64,000 nt of DNA from Ooceraea biroi (taxonomy: Eukaryota; Arthropoda; Insecta; Hymenoptera; Formicidae): positions 900,874 to 964,873 of the forward strand of contig NC_039512.1 of NCBI RefSeq assembly GCF_003672135.1. The letters run 5' to 3'. The position numbers were made by a program, and so were the translations under genes. Of the stretch, positions 38,770-50,930 are shown one piece after another (position 1 is the first letter of the stretch; each line of letters begins with the position of its first letter). The notes under the pieces were generated by a model that was not told where the DNA came from, did not search any database, and worked only from the letters and a program-made list of their open reading frames with translations.

Positions 38770-41700
38770 TTATTGCCTGGCTTCGTTATACCGATCGAAA
38801 GTCTGTGCCGACCAAATTTGATGGGAGCCGTGCAATCAAATTCAATGTATAACGAACACGCCTCTTTCCATTAACCTTCCACACAAACGTGTCACTGGGC
38901 TGCGCTCGCCCGATATCTTAATTGATCGTAACTTGAACGTTCCATGTTAAACAGTGTCGCAATCAAGAGCTGCTGATTAAATGATCATTACGAGAATAAA
39001 GGAACCCAATAACCTAGTTGGCCAATTTTATCCTTGGAAAACTAGCACGAGCACATATCGCCTCGCCGTGACGCTTTTTCCTTCTACTCTGATTAGCTCG
39101 CTCTCTGATCAAATTTAACACCGAGAGATTGACCGGTGGGTAAGGTTGCGTGGCGTCCCTCCATGTAATATTCAACGAGGTAAATCTAAGCAAGCATCGC
39201 GTGCACTCAGGATAGCACCGACAGCCTCAAGTGTCCTTCGCAACTCCGTCGCTCTTTTTGTCCATCTCTCTTTCCTGTTCACTTCGGCTGCCATTTGCCA
39301 TTCCGCTTCTTCGTCCCCAGTCACCAGTTAGGTTGTAACCTCTTCCGTCTGCAGCTTTCCTTCCGTGCCCTTCTTCTGCCCGTCCTTCTTCCTTCAATCT
39401 CGCATTATCCCGCAAATGGTTCGCCCACTTGACCGTCCTGAGTATCCCAGCTGTTTCATTCCTCAGTCAGACGCATCGCGATCGATGCTTGTCCGTACAA
39501 TCTTTTTCATATTTCTTTCGAATATTTCTTTCGGCGAGTTTTTATTCCTCGCAAATCGACATTCGTATAATTTTTTATTGTTCGCTTGATAACTGTTCAC
39601 TGCCGACTTGCGCCATACAATCGAATTCCTTCGTGAATCGTAAAAATAAGGATGCAGCAAATCAATCGTGAGACACTCTTATTAATTCCCGTGTCGCGAG
39701 GACCGTGACGCTTTCAGCCAATTGAGGCCGATCGATAAACACTAAGCGAGTTTGGGAATCTTTTTCTCTTGTCTACTTCTTTTCGGCCCTGCTGCCTCGG
39801 GTCTTCCTCTAGAAAGCATCGAGAATTCAGTGCCTCGCAGTGCCTGCGGCGTCGGCAGCGGCACCTTAAATTAATGATCTTGAAAGCCTAAAGCGTCGGT
39901 AGACACTCCGGAACAGGAGAATGCACTCAAGGGGTGACCGCTAGCTTCTAAGTCTCTTAGACCACGGGTGGCTCTCGCTAGCCCCGCATAAACCCATGGC
40001 ATCGTCCAAATGTTAGTAAACTAAATATCTTATTAACCCTTTAAGCTGCCACGAGTTAAGCCTTGTGTTACGCCTCATAACTTTTCGCGGTGGTTTAACG
40101 TCGGCGACCGACGTCCTTATGGGACCTAACACAATCCCTCCCTCCTTCGCGTTTAACTCAAATGACAGAAAGATGAGCGTAACGTGATTAAGCAAAAATC
40201 GATTTAAGATTGAGTGCGCTCGACTCGAATTTATTTTAGTTGACATTCATCGACATTTGCTTTTACTCGATCAAGGATAAAGGCAAAACTCCGACATGTC
40301 AATTAAATATCTAATTTACATGGTTGGAAAGGAAAAAGCGCAGGGAAGAACCCGAAGAGATTTGAGCGATACTCCCTCGACCTGCGCGCGAGCTCGAATT
40401 TTCATCAGATCGTCAGAATAATAGTCGGCGCAAGTTAAACCGGAACTTTTAGCCCACTGCCGCGAAACGACGTGGAATGTACATTAAGCAGTAGTGCTTA
40501 AAACATAACCGACTATTTCATTAGCGCCTTGTCTCTGTACCGACGCCTCCTCGCTCGAGTGAGCACTTAAACTACACTTTTCTCTTACACTCTCTCTCTC
40601 TTTCTCTTTCTCTTGTCTTTTCCACTCGGACCTTCGCTCCCGCTCTCTTTTCCTCGCAATTCGGATTCTCTTTCCGAGGCAACCTGACAACCCCACCATT
40701 TTCTGCATACGTTTAAACAGCAATGCACTCTAGTTAACTTTGCTAAGTACCGGTTTTTACTCTCATCGCGTCGACTCTTGGAAAAGGCTTCAACGCGCTT
40801 CTTCCTCTCGTTCTTCCAAATTTTTGATATTCATTCTGGCTTTGCTAGAGTAGAAATGTTATTACGTTTTCACATTTTCCCTTATTCCCTCAGACTAACG
40901 CATAATCATATACGGATATTGTGTACCTTAGATATTTTAAAATGAAACGTAAATTTTATTACGTTCTTAATTATGTTGCTGCAAAATTGTGTGTGAACGA
41001 ACCGTTTTAAGGTTGAGATAAGAGAAACCTAAACAGAGTATAAACGTAATTTATACATAAACATAAGAACTTTTCTCGTTGCTTGTCAATTATCATTAGT
41101 AAGATACTTTTTTTTCTTAAAAATAGTTTGATAAATATGCAGCAAAATATTTAATTGATTCACTGATTCTTAATGTTCTGTGTACAATCTGGAAATAACG
41201 ATAAAACTTTCCGCAAAATATTTTCGAGTAAAAAGTACCTTAAGGACGAATAATTAATGCGACCAACAACGCGCAGTCGGTCCAAAAAAACTCTTAGACA
41301 TCTTCATTAACGCAGTTAAAGTAAATGTTTGCAAGTATCCGGTTTCCGCTTTCGCGCATATTTAGTACGTTCGTTACGAATGCATGGCGCACAGATGTCA
41401 TTAATTTGTAATACGCCTCGCAGCGCGTAAAAACGCGGACGTTGCTAAAGGACTGCAAGAGTTGTGCAATAAACACGCGGCGTGACGAAAGATACAGTCT
41501 CCTCCGCGCGAGCAGCAACGGCGAGCACAATCGATACTTTTTCATTATGACTAGCCGAGGCAATTACTCCGCGTCATGGTAAAAGTGAGGTACCTAAATG
41601 TAATTAGTTGTCGTCGGCAGGGTGCTTACCTAGATGGTCCGCGCCATTGTATACGTGGTGCAATTACAATTTAATTTTGTTTCCCGGCCCGTTATAAACG

Positions 41701-44700
41701 AGTGTGCTTCATAGCCAGCTTCCTATGCCGAGACGAAACTCGCGCGCTAACTTTCAGCGACCGTTCTAACTAGATGGCTTCGAGCCGTTGCTCGGCCTCC
41801 CCCTTTGATTCGCACGCTAATTAATTATATTTCAATAGAGCCGTACGCAATTTTCGCATTGCAACTAGTCGCCCTGCCAGAGTAACGGCGGAAACCGCGA
41901 CATTTTCAGCGTACACGCAACAACTATACGGCCCTTCGTTATTCCCAGGATCCGGTAATGGCTGAAAACGAGGTATGTACCCTTCGACGCTTCGTGCAAT
42001 CGCCGCCGATGCAAACGGCACCAGTGAAAGGAAAGGAAAAAAAGGAGTTTAACGAACCGATTAATCCCCGATAGCTCGCGCTCGAGAGTGCAACGACAAA
42101 GCGACATTAACGTTTATCGTTATTACCGGCACGGCCGTAAGTTACGGCGAAAGACCGCGGGCACTCTTTTATTGCGAGAAACGAGCGCGGTTTAAAGGTG
42201 GTACGGAGAAAATGGGCCGGCACGACAGAAGCAGAACAAGAGCAGAGGGGAGGGATGCCGGCGGCGGAGAATAAAGGACGACGGCGAAGGGAGGAAGGGT
42301 ACGGTTCGGGTGCCGCAGCACGAGCCGGTAAGGTCCGAAGTCTTGAAAAGCCGCGCTAAAATTCTTCTCCGAGAAAAATTGTTTTCCGATATTGGATTCG
42401 CATTGGCCGCGCGTGCTACGCGCTTTGCGGCAGTGCATCTCAAATGAATCGGTGAGACAGAGAAAAAGAGAGAAAGGAAAAACGAAAGGGGAAGAGAATG
42501 AGAGGGAGAGAGAGAGAGGGAGAACGCCCGCGCTAAGTGTGACGAGGTGAAATGACACGGACGGTGGTGACGGCGGCGGCGCGAGCGGAAATTGTCGCAT
42601 CGGCCCCGGGTCCCGAGCGGCTTTTTTTTACACGGCAAAAATTGCCTACGATCGTGTTGCACATTGTAATTACTTCCGATACGATTGCACGCGTGATTAC
42701 TAGGTATGAAGAGGGGGCACAGTTTGGAGCACAATTTGTCTGCTAGCAATTTAGCGCGTGGCCGGTTTGTTTATTAGCTCTCTAATGACATGTTTCGTCG
42801 TTATCGAAGTCGCACAATTTCAGATAATTTTCCGTATCGAACTGTCAAGCATGCTCTGTTCAGAAATAAATGCACGTTGATAAAACGTGCGTTTTTTTCA
42901 TATGCCACGAAGAATCCAAAATGTTAGTCTTTTTCTACGCGATTTCAGCGAATCTACAACTTTCACGAGATAAATATTATTATAATAATTATAGAAGCAA
43001 AATGATACAAAGATGAAATTTTAATAGCAAAGATCATATACAAATTCGAAATTATAAATTTATAATAATTTGCGCAATCTGCAACGCGTATTTTATAACA
43101 TGTGACATATTCATGCAGGACGACTCTTGTCATCAAAACTAAGGACTCGTTGAACTTTTCGAGTGATATTTACACGGACCACCAGGATGAGGCCAGCTAT
43201 GAATATTCAGGGCAAACTGCTGCTAAACTAGGCAATGAATGAGTCGGTTAGTCTCGAGCGAAGCTCTCACCATCGAGCGAGAGAGCAACGAACGGAGGAA
43301 ACGGGAGAAAGAAAGAGAGAGAAAGAGAGAGAAAGCTCTAAGCGTGCCATTTGAAATATTCCGCGATGATTATAACACTCACGAATCCTGTACGTGGAAA
43401 ATTGGAGATATGCCAAATTCTCCTAATTATCATCAAATAGCTCTCCTAATTATATTCTTAAGATAATTCGTGAATTTCAATTCCTACAGACTTTTGCTGT
43501 GTTTAACTTACGATGAATACATTTATATCTTATATAATATATATAATTCTAATAATATTAAGAATTCTATATATTATATTTTATATAAGACAATATACGT
43601 TCAATTTCGGAGGCACAGCATTTTCGCACTTAAGATAAGGAGTGAAATTTATCATCTTTTCAACGTTAGCGCGTGGTGTTGTACGTAAACTTAATACCTG
43701 GTTTCGTAATTTAGTGGACTATATAATGCTGCGCCCTTGCAATCTGATTGCCTACAAATTGTAATTACCAAAACGTATCGTATTGCTATAACGTAGGTAT
43801 ACGTGTAGGTAAAATTATCTAATAAAATTGAGACATCAAATAGAGCTATGCACGTGGAATAGTTGGAAAAGTAACGTGACTGGTCAGCTCCAGTCGAAGA
43901 ACCGTTTATAAGACGCGTTAAAAGAAGGAATCGTGGTTGAGTGTGCTCTCGGATAGCCTTAAAGGGGCCAACTGTTGCCACGACCGTACAAAAAGTCGAC
44001 TGCGAGCGTGCCGCTGGCTTCCGAGTCGCAGCTCCGCCCAAGCACTCCCTGCTCGAGCAGCGGATGCTTAAACTTTGTCGACAACCTGCGCTAGCCATCT
44101 GAGCATACGTCTTACATAATTTAAGGACGCGCCGGTACAAGTGCGTATCGCAGTACAATACTTCTCGTGCGAAGCATTCTCATCCTAATGCGTTACATGT
44201 AATCACTCGTGTTCGGGAAGATGTCTGATATGGATGAAGATGCAACCGCGGTAAGATTTGCGAAACTTCGACACGATTTACGAAACGATGAGTAAATGCG
44301 ATGTAAATTCCACGTCCGCGCAAAAATTTAGCATTGAGCGCGACTCATCCGCGAGTAAACCCCGTAGCCTGAGACGTTGTAACATTTAACGGTCGTTCTT
44401 TTATAGAAACGTCAACTCGCACTACCCTGGAAAAGGAACAGTCGAAGACGGTTCGACACGAGCGATCCTGGCAAGCGCTACATACCTTTTTTATTGGCCT
44501 TGCGTCTGGCCGTCCGTTTCAGACTCGTAAGAACCCGGAATATTTCTTATATCTCGCCGGTAAATTCCACTTCTTGCTCATGGAAAACGAGTTTCCGCGC
44601 ACTGAATATCATAGACTCTACTCTCAGAGAACCTGCACTTTCCCTTCCATTTCCACACTAATAGCAGTGGTTGCGTTTACGAACACGGTAAAGTACGCAG

Positions 44701-45871
44701 AATTTTTCCGTCTTCCTTTTCTGCAGATAAGCTCGCGACTTCGAGAGACTCAAGCAGCGAGGAATGCTTCGCGATGACTCCACTTATTCCGAAATGCAAA
44801 AAGGAAAGATTCGAGAAGCTCTTTCCTTTCATGGCGCTCATGTAATTATTGTTTCTCTTGAAAGTATCATCCTGCTTGAGTAGGTCACGCTAAAGTTATG
44901 TCGCAAAGTTGCTTCAAAATTTAAACATAACAGTTTCTGTACGTTTCACATACGTCTTTTTCTTCGTTGAGACGCGATACCAAGATACCAACGGTTTTTA
45001 TACTAACTCGACTTTATGCAGAAGTAATCTCCCTTTTTCCCGCCCTCCAACTTGCTCGCCCTCGAGCTGGCCAACGCGTTGGGGGCAATCGCGATCACGT
45101 TTGGTGTTGCGGTCACGTCCACGTATTTCGGAGTACGTGATGTTTGTGAGATGTCCACGATCATTAAGCTTCCAGCTGTACGCGATCAGCGAGCACCGGA
45201 GCTTGGAAATTTCATTACACGCGCGGAAATACCAAATTTATCTATTGAGCATCGAATATCGCGTCCGTGAGGGTTTTCCCGTAGGATAACAAAAGCCGAT
45301 TTTCCGACTGTAAAAGAAAGAAAAGGAAAATCAGACATTTATCTTCGAGATCGTATCGGGGAACGGGTAGACTCCGACATTATCGAGACGCCCCCTTAAT
45401 CCCATTAGGATTTACGAGTTTTACGGGATCTCATTATGGATGCAACTAATTGCCAGAGTGGGATAAAGTCTTCTTTCATGGGTCGTATAGCTGATTCGGG
45501 AGGCCACGGGAGGCACCCGTTGAACCGCAGAATCTTCGTAGTTCCCGTTCCAGCCTCAGGCTCACTTTTCGTTTTGCTCGCCGGGAGTAAAAAGGGAGAG
45601 CAATGAGACTAAAGTAATCGGAAGAATGCATATCCAAACGGAAAAATCGAGATGCTAATACAAAGACAGGAAAACAAACTCTGAACAAAACAAAAAAGAA
45701 GAAATCGAACAAGTTGACGATTGGTTGACATCGATATGTTGAACATGATCGGAATAAATACGCCATTACGCCTACAGCTCTTTTTATTCCTTAGGTATTT
45801 TTATGCCTGTTATGTATCTCCAAAGTCAGAAGAGATAAAGTGATCGAAGAGGCAAAGAATGCCGAAACCAA

Positions 45872-45896
45872 CCCAGCAAGGGAACTTCTTGCTGGG
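45872..45896. repeat. 9-bp hairpin
   Basis: CCCAGCAAG (45872-45880) and CTTGCTGGG (45888-45896) are perfect reverse complements around a seven-base loop. No following T run or other sign of function is present. Confidence 0.75.
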
Positions 45897-48800
45897 ATTA
45901 CGTACTCAAAACGCGTGAGGATATCCAATTTTAGCAGCATCACGCAACGCAGCTTGTTAAAGATGTTAAAGGCACACGTGAAACGGCCGCGCTGAAGTAT
46001 CGTTTTTCGATATGCAAAATTTGTCGCTCCCCTTTGCCCGAGGTCTCGCTCGTTCCGAGCTGGAAACGAGAGTTTAATTTGTGCTTCCTGAGTCGACGGC
46101 GACGTATCGCGGTGAAAGTCGGTGCCTCGATGCGTGACGTGGATGCGGATGTGCATTCGCGCGAGGGTGAGCGAACGACGCGACGCTCGCGCGCTTCATG
46201 TGTGTCTCGAATCCCGTTTCACTTCGCGGTGTGTGTATCTCTGCACTCGGATATCCGGCGCGCACAGTAAATTCCTCACTTTGAGAATATGAAATTTCCT
46301 GCGTCCACATCCATACACGCGGCCGCGCCACGCAAACGGTCGACGGGCTGGCTGGCTCCTCTTCTCGGGGGTCGACCGAGATACAAGTCAGATAAGACCG
46401 ACGGAACAATATTTTCCTGGCGGGCACTTTGCCAGAAGCTTGTGGCTAGGGTGAAGATTAGCGCAACCTTGGTAACGACCTTATAAAACACCGAGCTCAG
46501 CCGGCGTACCGCCGAAAATATTGCCTCGCAAATTGAAAGGTACGGCGGAGGCGTGCTCCAGCTTCTGCTTTTCCCGCGCCATCCCCTGGCCACCCCCGCG
46601 CGCCGCTATCTTCTCCACGATGTGCGTCTTCTCCTTGCCACAAGGAGAACAGAGTCGTCCACGAAAGCGCCGCGGGAAGTTCCGCTGGAAGATTTCACTG
46701 AATACTCGCGAACAAAGTCTCCGCAAAGTTTCGCGAGGATCAATGGACGCGCGACTGTTTTCTCGATCGTATATACGTATCGTGAGAGTGATAACGTGAT
46801 AAGTTTTCCTATTCACACATCTCACTCAATTATTCTGGATACGGGGAAAGTTGAGTCATGAACGTAAAACAGACTAAATAAAATGCAGACGCAAGTTGAT
46901 GGCAAGTACTCCTTTTAACCGTTAATTACGTATTAGTCGATTTAGACAACATAAGCACGTATTATGATAATATCGACTCGATTATTTAACAAATTATAGG
47001 AAAGTAACATTAAAAAAAGTAGAGAAAGAGTGAATTAAAACGATTATAAATTGATAACAGATTGCAGAGTTTTCCTAATACTTAATGAAAAATCTGAATT
47101 GGATTTAATAAGAAAAGCTGGGACGCGCACACAGAGAGAGGGCCGTTTTATTCTGTTACATAAATTAAATCATTTCTCTTTTCATTCTTTATTATCGCAG
47201 GCAAAAGCGCTTTTATACGTGCAATTGCGAGTGAAAACGATGCGAATGCACTCTTCGGATACGCGAGCACGCGATTCCTTTGCGATTCCGAGCAGCGCAA
47301 CACGTTACATGGTGCTCGTTGCATTCTTTCCTTTTTTGTTTAGCAGAGTGAACTACATCTCTCCCGAGGGAAAGCGAATCGTTGCAGTGCACCCTTGAAA
47401 CCATGAAGTATATTCTCCACCCTATATCCCTTCGCCGTACCTCGCGTAACCGACCCTTCCGAAGCGAAGTATGTGCGCAACCCGGCGTAATTATTTCGCA
47501 ATTTACTACCCTCTCTTCTGGCAGGATGTAGATTTAAAATACCCCCGTATTTATTGTTACTCGTCGGTGAGACAGGACGCCCGAGGGAACAGTAAGCTGC
47601 TACTGGCGTAAACGTACGTGGCACGCCGCTCGTATAATAAGACTGCCCGGGATCTTCCCGAAAGGGAAGGATAAGACACGCACTCGCGAGTGCAATATGC
47701 CCCCATCTAGCCGCTCGCCGAAAGTGTTTTCATTATTTTTGAGCCAACCATCTTCATTGGTCTCTCGCGTGCATTCGTGCGAGTTCTCCACGAAAGGGGT
47801 TGCAAGTGGAGAGTGGAGTAACGCGTTGCGGCTGTTAAGCTTGCTAGTCAGGCTGTTGCTGTTGTTGATGAGTACATGGCTCGCTCTTCTCCCAGCCCGA
47901 TAATTATCGTCCCAGCAACCGCTTTTTCTTCCGTGTACGCCCCCGCGCGCGCACTGGGTAATGTCGCGACATTAGGGGGTAGATAGGTAGGGTAGATGGG
48001 CCGGACTTGGCTCCGTGCACCGGGGCACTAAAGACGATTCGGCGTGTGCAATGGCTCGTAACGCCGCGCGCAGCGAGCAAGCTCGGATCCGCCTCGTCGC
48101 CGCGAGAGGCCGGAGATTCGGAGTTTGGCCGGCAGCCAAGCGCCGCTTTACTTTACTCGACTTTACGCGAAGAGCAAACGCGGGGGCCGAGCGAAGCACA
48201 CACCGGGACTGATATATCGATGTCCTCGAAAAAGTCGTCGCGTCACCGAATATCTCGCATAACTGCGACTACGTGTACAAGCGAAGTTTGCTCCGCCGAG
48301 CGGCGCGACACTTGCATCTCGTATCTCGTGAGGATGTCGTGCTGCAGTTGTCGTTCGGATTATGTTTCCCCGCCGAGAAAAATCAGGGCGACTCTCCGGA
48401 TGTGCCAGAAAATTAGCAAAATTAATTGCACACGGGTTCTGACGAATGCTGACGAAACAACAGTGCGCTTCCGCGTTCTGATAGAGTCTTACCACCGTGA
48501 GATTCGAAAATGAGATTGTAGAATAAAAACATTCGTAAAAGAAAAATTTTTATTGTTTACAATAAACGCGGAATATTATTCTTTCGTATTCTGCAGAAGT
48601 GTTCCCAATTAAGTAGCTTGTTCTCGATTAAGTAGTCGTCTACACGTCATATTGGCGATCGATATTGAAAGTTCCGCTCAGCAAGAAGGAGCCGAGGAAG
48701 AAAGAGAGAGAAAGAGGGAGAAAAGAATAGGCTACGTAAAATAATCTTTTGTTTTCTTCGATCTACTTTAAAATAAGCATTGACCCGAGCTTAACGAGAG

Positions 48801-50303
48801 GAGTGTATATCGCACTGAGAGAGGAGACGGAGGAACAAGAAACCGGAGAGCGTAATCCTTCGGTTCGACAGTCCTGGGGAGAACTGGCCACGGACTTTCC
48901 TCCGTATTATATGGTTCTTTTACGGAGCGGGCGGTCCGTTTCTGCGGATAAGGGAATCAAGCCGGTACCTACAACGGCACTGTAGAGAAAAGGTTAACGG
49001 CGCTTTAATTGGCCGGGCGCATCGCCCCGAGTTAGGAAACGGGAACTAATCCAACGTGGACCAGGCGAGCTTGACCAAGAAAATGCCCCATGGTCACTAA
49101 CGTCAGGCACAGACGCGCGCCCTCTCTTCCTCCTCATCACCGTTCTCACCCTCTACGCGCTTTCGTTTCTCCCGTGCTTGGCTTTCACTGAGAACACCCA
49201 CGTAGCAGCGAGCTCAGGCGGAATCGTTCTTCTGCTTTACGGTTTTAATAAATCTCCGCGAGGTAATTCGCGGTGGGTCGGGACGGACATTAAACTCACT
49301 GCAACCGTGAGTTCCACTCACTCGTTTTACCCCCCTCGCCCCTGTCTTCCCTATATGCGTATACCGTACGATCGGCGACCGATCCAGTAAAAATTAACGG
49401 CAAAGATGGATGGCCGTGATGACTATGCGAGTAATACAGAGTAACACGTATACAGCTAGACGAGACAGAATACTTTTTCTGCTTTTCTCTCTTAAAATCT
49501 TACGAAACTTTTCCGTATTATTTGCTAGCAATTGTGAAAAATATCTTGAGAATGATACGACGAAGGAAATAAATCAGATAACAGACATAGATTTGTGTGG
49601 CTTTTAAGTATGATACAAAATAAGAAGCTATGACATGCTCGAAAATTTGACTGAAGCGAGCTGTCGGAGCATCGTAATATTTTGTGACACGTATGCATTT
49701 TGTAACGTATCCATTTCTCGCTAAGCCCAACGAAGACGAGCTTTTGGCAAAATACGCGGGATTAGTGTCAATCTCCTAGAGCGCGTTCGTGCTAGCGTGA
49801 CGTATTTTCGGCTTTGAATTTTCGTACTACGCCGAGTGACGCGCGCTTTAATCATTGGCCGATCGCGGCGAGCAATCTTCGTGGATCCGCGGGTTGTTTG
49901 TCAAGCAAAATTCCCGTCACGACGCGCGATGCGCACGCTTGTACGCGCGTGCTATCTACGTTACTCTCTCCTCTCCTCTCTCTTCTCTTCCCGGCTATCT
50001 TAACTCCGCCGCCAAAGAAAACTGCCGCGTTGTGGTAATGTTTATCGAACATGATTTCGGCGGGGTCGCGGGGATTAAGCGCGAGCTGGATTGCTTTAAT
50101 GAACCCGAGCGTGCCAGCCGAACACGGACAAATTTACGCCGTTGCCACGCAAAGGCACGGGCGTTACGGTAAATGAAAATTTAATCTGCAGATCGATTCC
50201 GTCTGTACCGTTTTGCGTAGCAATACCTCCACCGGCCATTAATTTATCCTGACTTTCATCGCTGCCGTGTTATCATAGCGTGCGCGAGCGCGCACTATCA
50301 ATG

Positions 50304-50372
50304 TACTAATATATTACTGCGCTTTCCTGTTTCACTCGATAACGATATTCTTTTCTTTCTTTCCAGGTAAGT
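50304..50372 (+). promoter_or_regulatory. recursive splice (ratchet) site, candidate 2
   Basis: This is the better of the two ratchet sites. A nearly pure pyrimidine tract (50348-50364) ends in TTTCTTTCCAG at 50366 and is joined directly to GTAAGT at 50367-50372. Branch-point-like sequences are GATAAC at 50338-50343, about 24 bases upstream of the AG, and TACTAAT at 50304-50310. It shares the same 12-base core and the same strand as the site at 16785, about 33.6 kb upstream. Together they imply one long + strand intron removed in steps. The host gene cannot be named because no flanking exon is recognisable in the window. Confidence 0.75.
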
Positions 50373-50412
50373 CACGAGGCTCCTTCATATTTATGGTATC
50401 TGAGAGCAGTAG
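50367..50412 (+). other. candidate cryptic recursive-splicing exon 2 (46 bp)
   Basis: A second 5' splice site, CAGTAG|GTAAGA, starts at 50413, so 50367-50412 could be defined as a 46-base exon. Its first bases are themselves the regenerated GTAAGT. Insect recursive sites are known to rely on such short cryptic exons, which are recognised by exon definition and then spliced away. Forty-six is not a multiple of three, so inclusion would shift the frame. That it is normally skipped is inference. Confidence 0.5.
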
Positions 50413-50908
50413 GTAAGAGCAACTCGAAAGTAGTCTCGATGTCAGTCGATGTCGCCAGACTGGAGAATCCGGAAAGGACGGATTTACGTGCAGCCCGTAA
50501 TACATTGCGACCCACGATCGCAACGATCTTTGCAGGTCCAATGAAAAAGTAGAAATTACGCGAAATGTTTGAGTTGCGAGCTTAACAAGTTAATATGTTA
50601 TCTTGTGCGACGCCCACGTATATTGCATCATGAGGACAAACTCTTCCAAAGATACGGCGAAAGTTCAAAAGTTGGTAAACGCCACTGGTAACTCGGACGA
50701 TATTTTTCATTCTGTTTACTGGCAGTGGAGTTGTCAGGCGTAATAGCGTAATCGTTTGTCAAAGTCGAATGGGAGTCTCCCTACTCGCGAGACATAAATC
50801 CCGTGATTTACAAAAGCGACACGTAATGCGGACAGAGGAAATGGCGATTTGCGCATAATCCGGAACGCAATTTTCCGCACATCAGCGAAAACTTGTCTTC
50901 ATATCACA

Positions 50909-50930
50909 TTATATTATTATTATTATTATA
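50909..50930. repeat. (ATT)n repeat
   Basis: About seven ATT units with one irregular unit near the start, in an AT-rich interval. Confidence 0.85.

Larger units (their letters stand above)
35736..50337. other. non-coding stretch, no gene seen
   Basis: No gene is supported. AT-rich intervals occur at about 40850-41280, 42860-43110, 43450-43640 and 46900-47070; the sequence between them is GC- and CpG-rich. Purine-rich or pyrimidine-rich runs lie at about 37230-37280, 40580-40620, 42460-42530 and 43290-43340. Small hairpins with 9-bp arms are at 38749-38769, 44818 and 45872-45896. A good isolated 3' splice-site-like sequence ends at about 47200, but no partner 5' site makes a convincing exon. 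Confidence 0.6.

Noticed and set aside
45775..45800. CTTTTTATTCCTTAG|GTATTT, possible ratchet site
   Set aside because: The 3' splice-site half is good, but GTATTT is a poor 5' splice site and no close downstream 5' site was seen.
47161..47400. Good 3' splice-site-like sequence ending at about 47200, followed by an open frame
   Set aside because: No acceptable 5' splice site downstream, and the open frame has no recognisable product.
35572..47610. Similar peptide words (SNNTYGGIL and SNNKYGGIL) in - strand frames near 35590 and 47550
   Set aside because: The nucleotide match is short and degenerate and does not extend. It may be chance or a very old shared repeat, so no claim is made.
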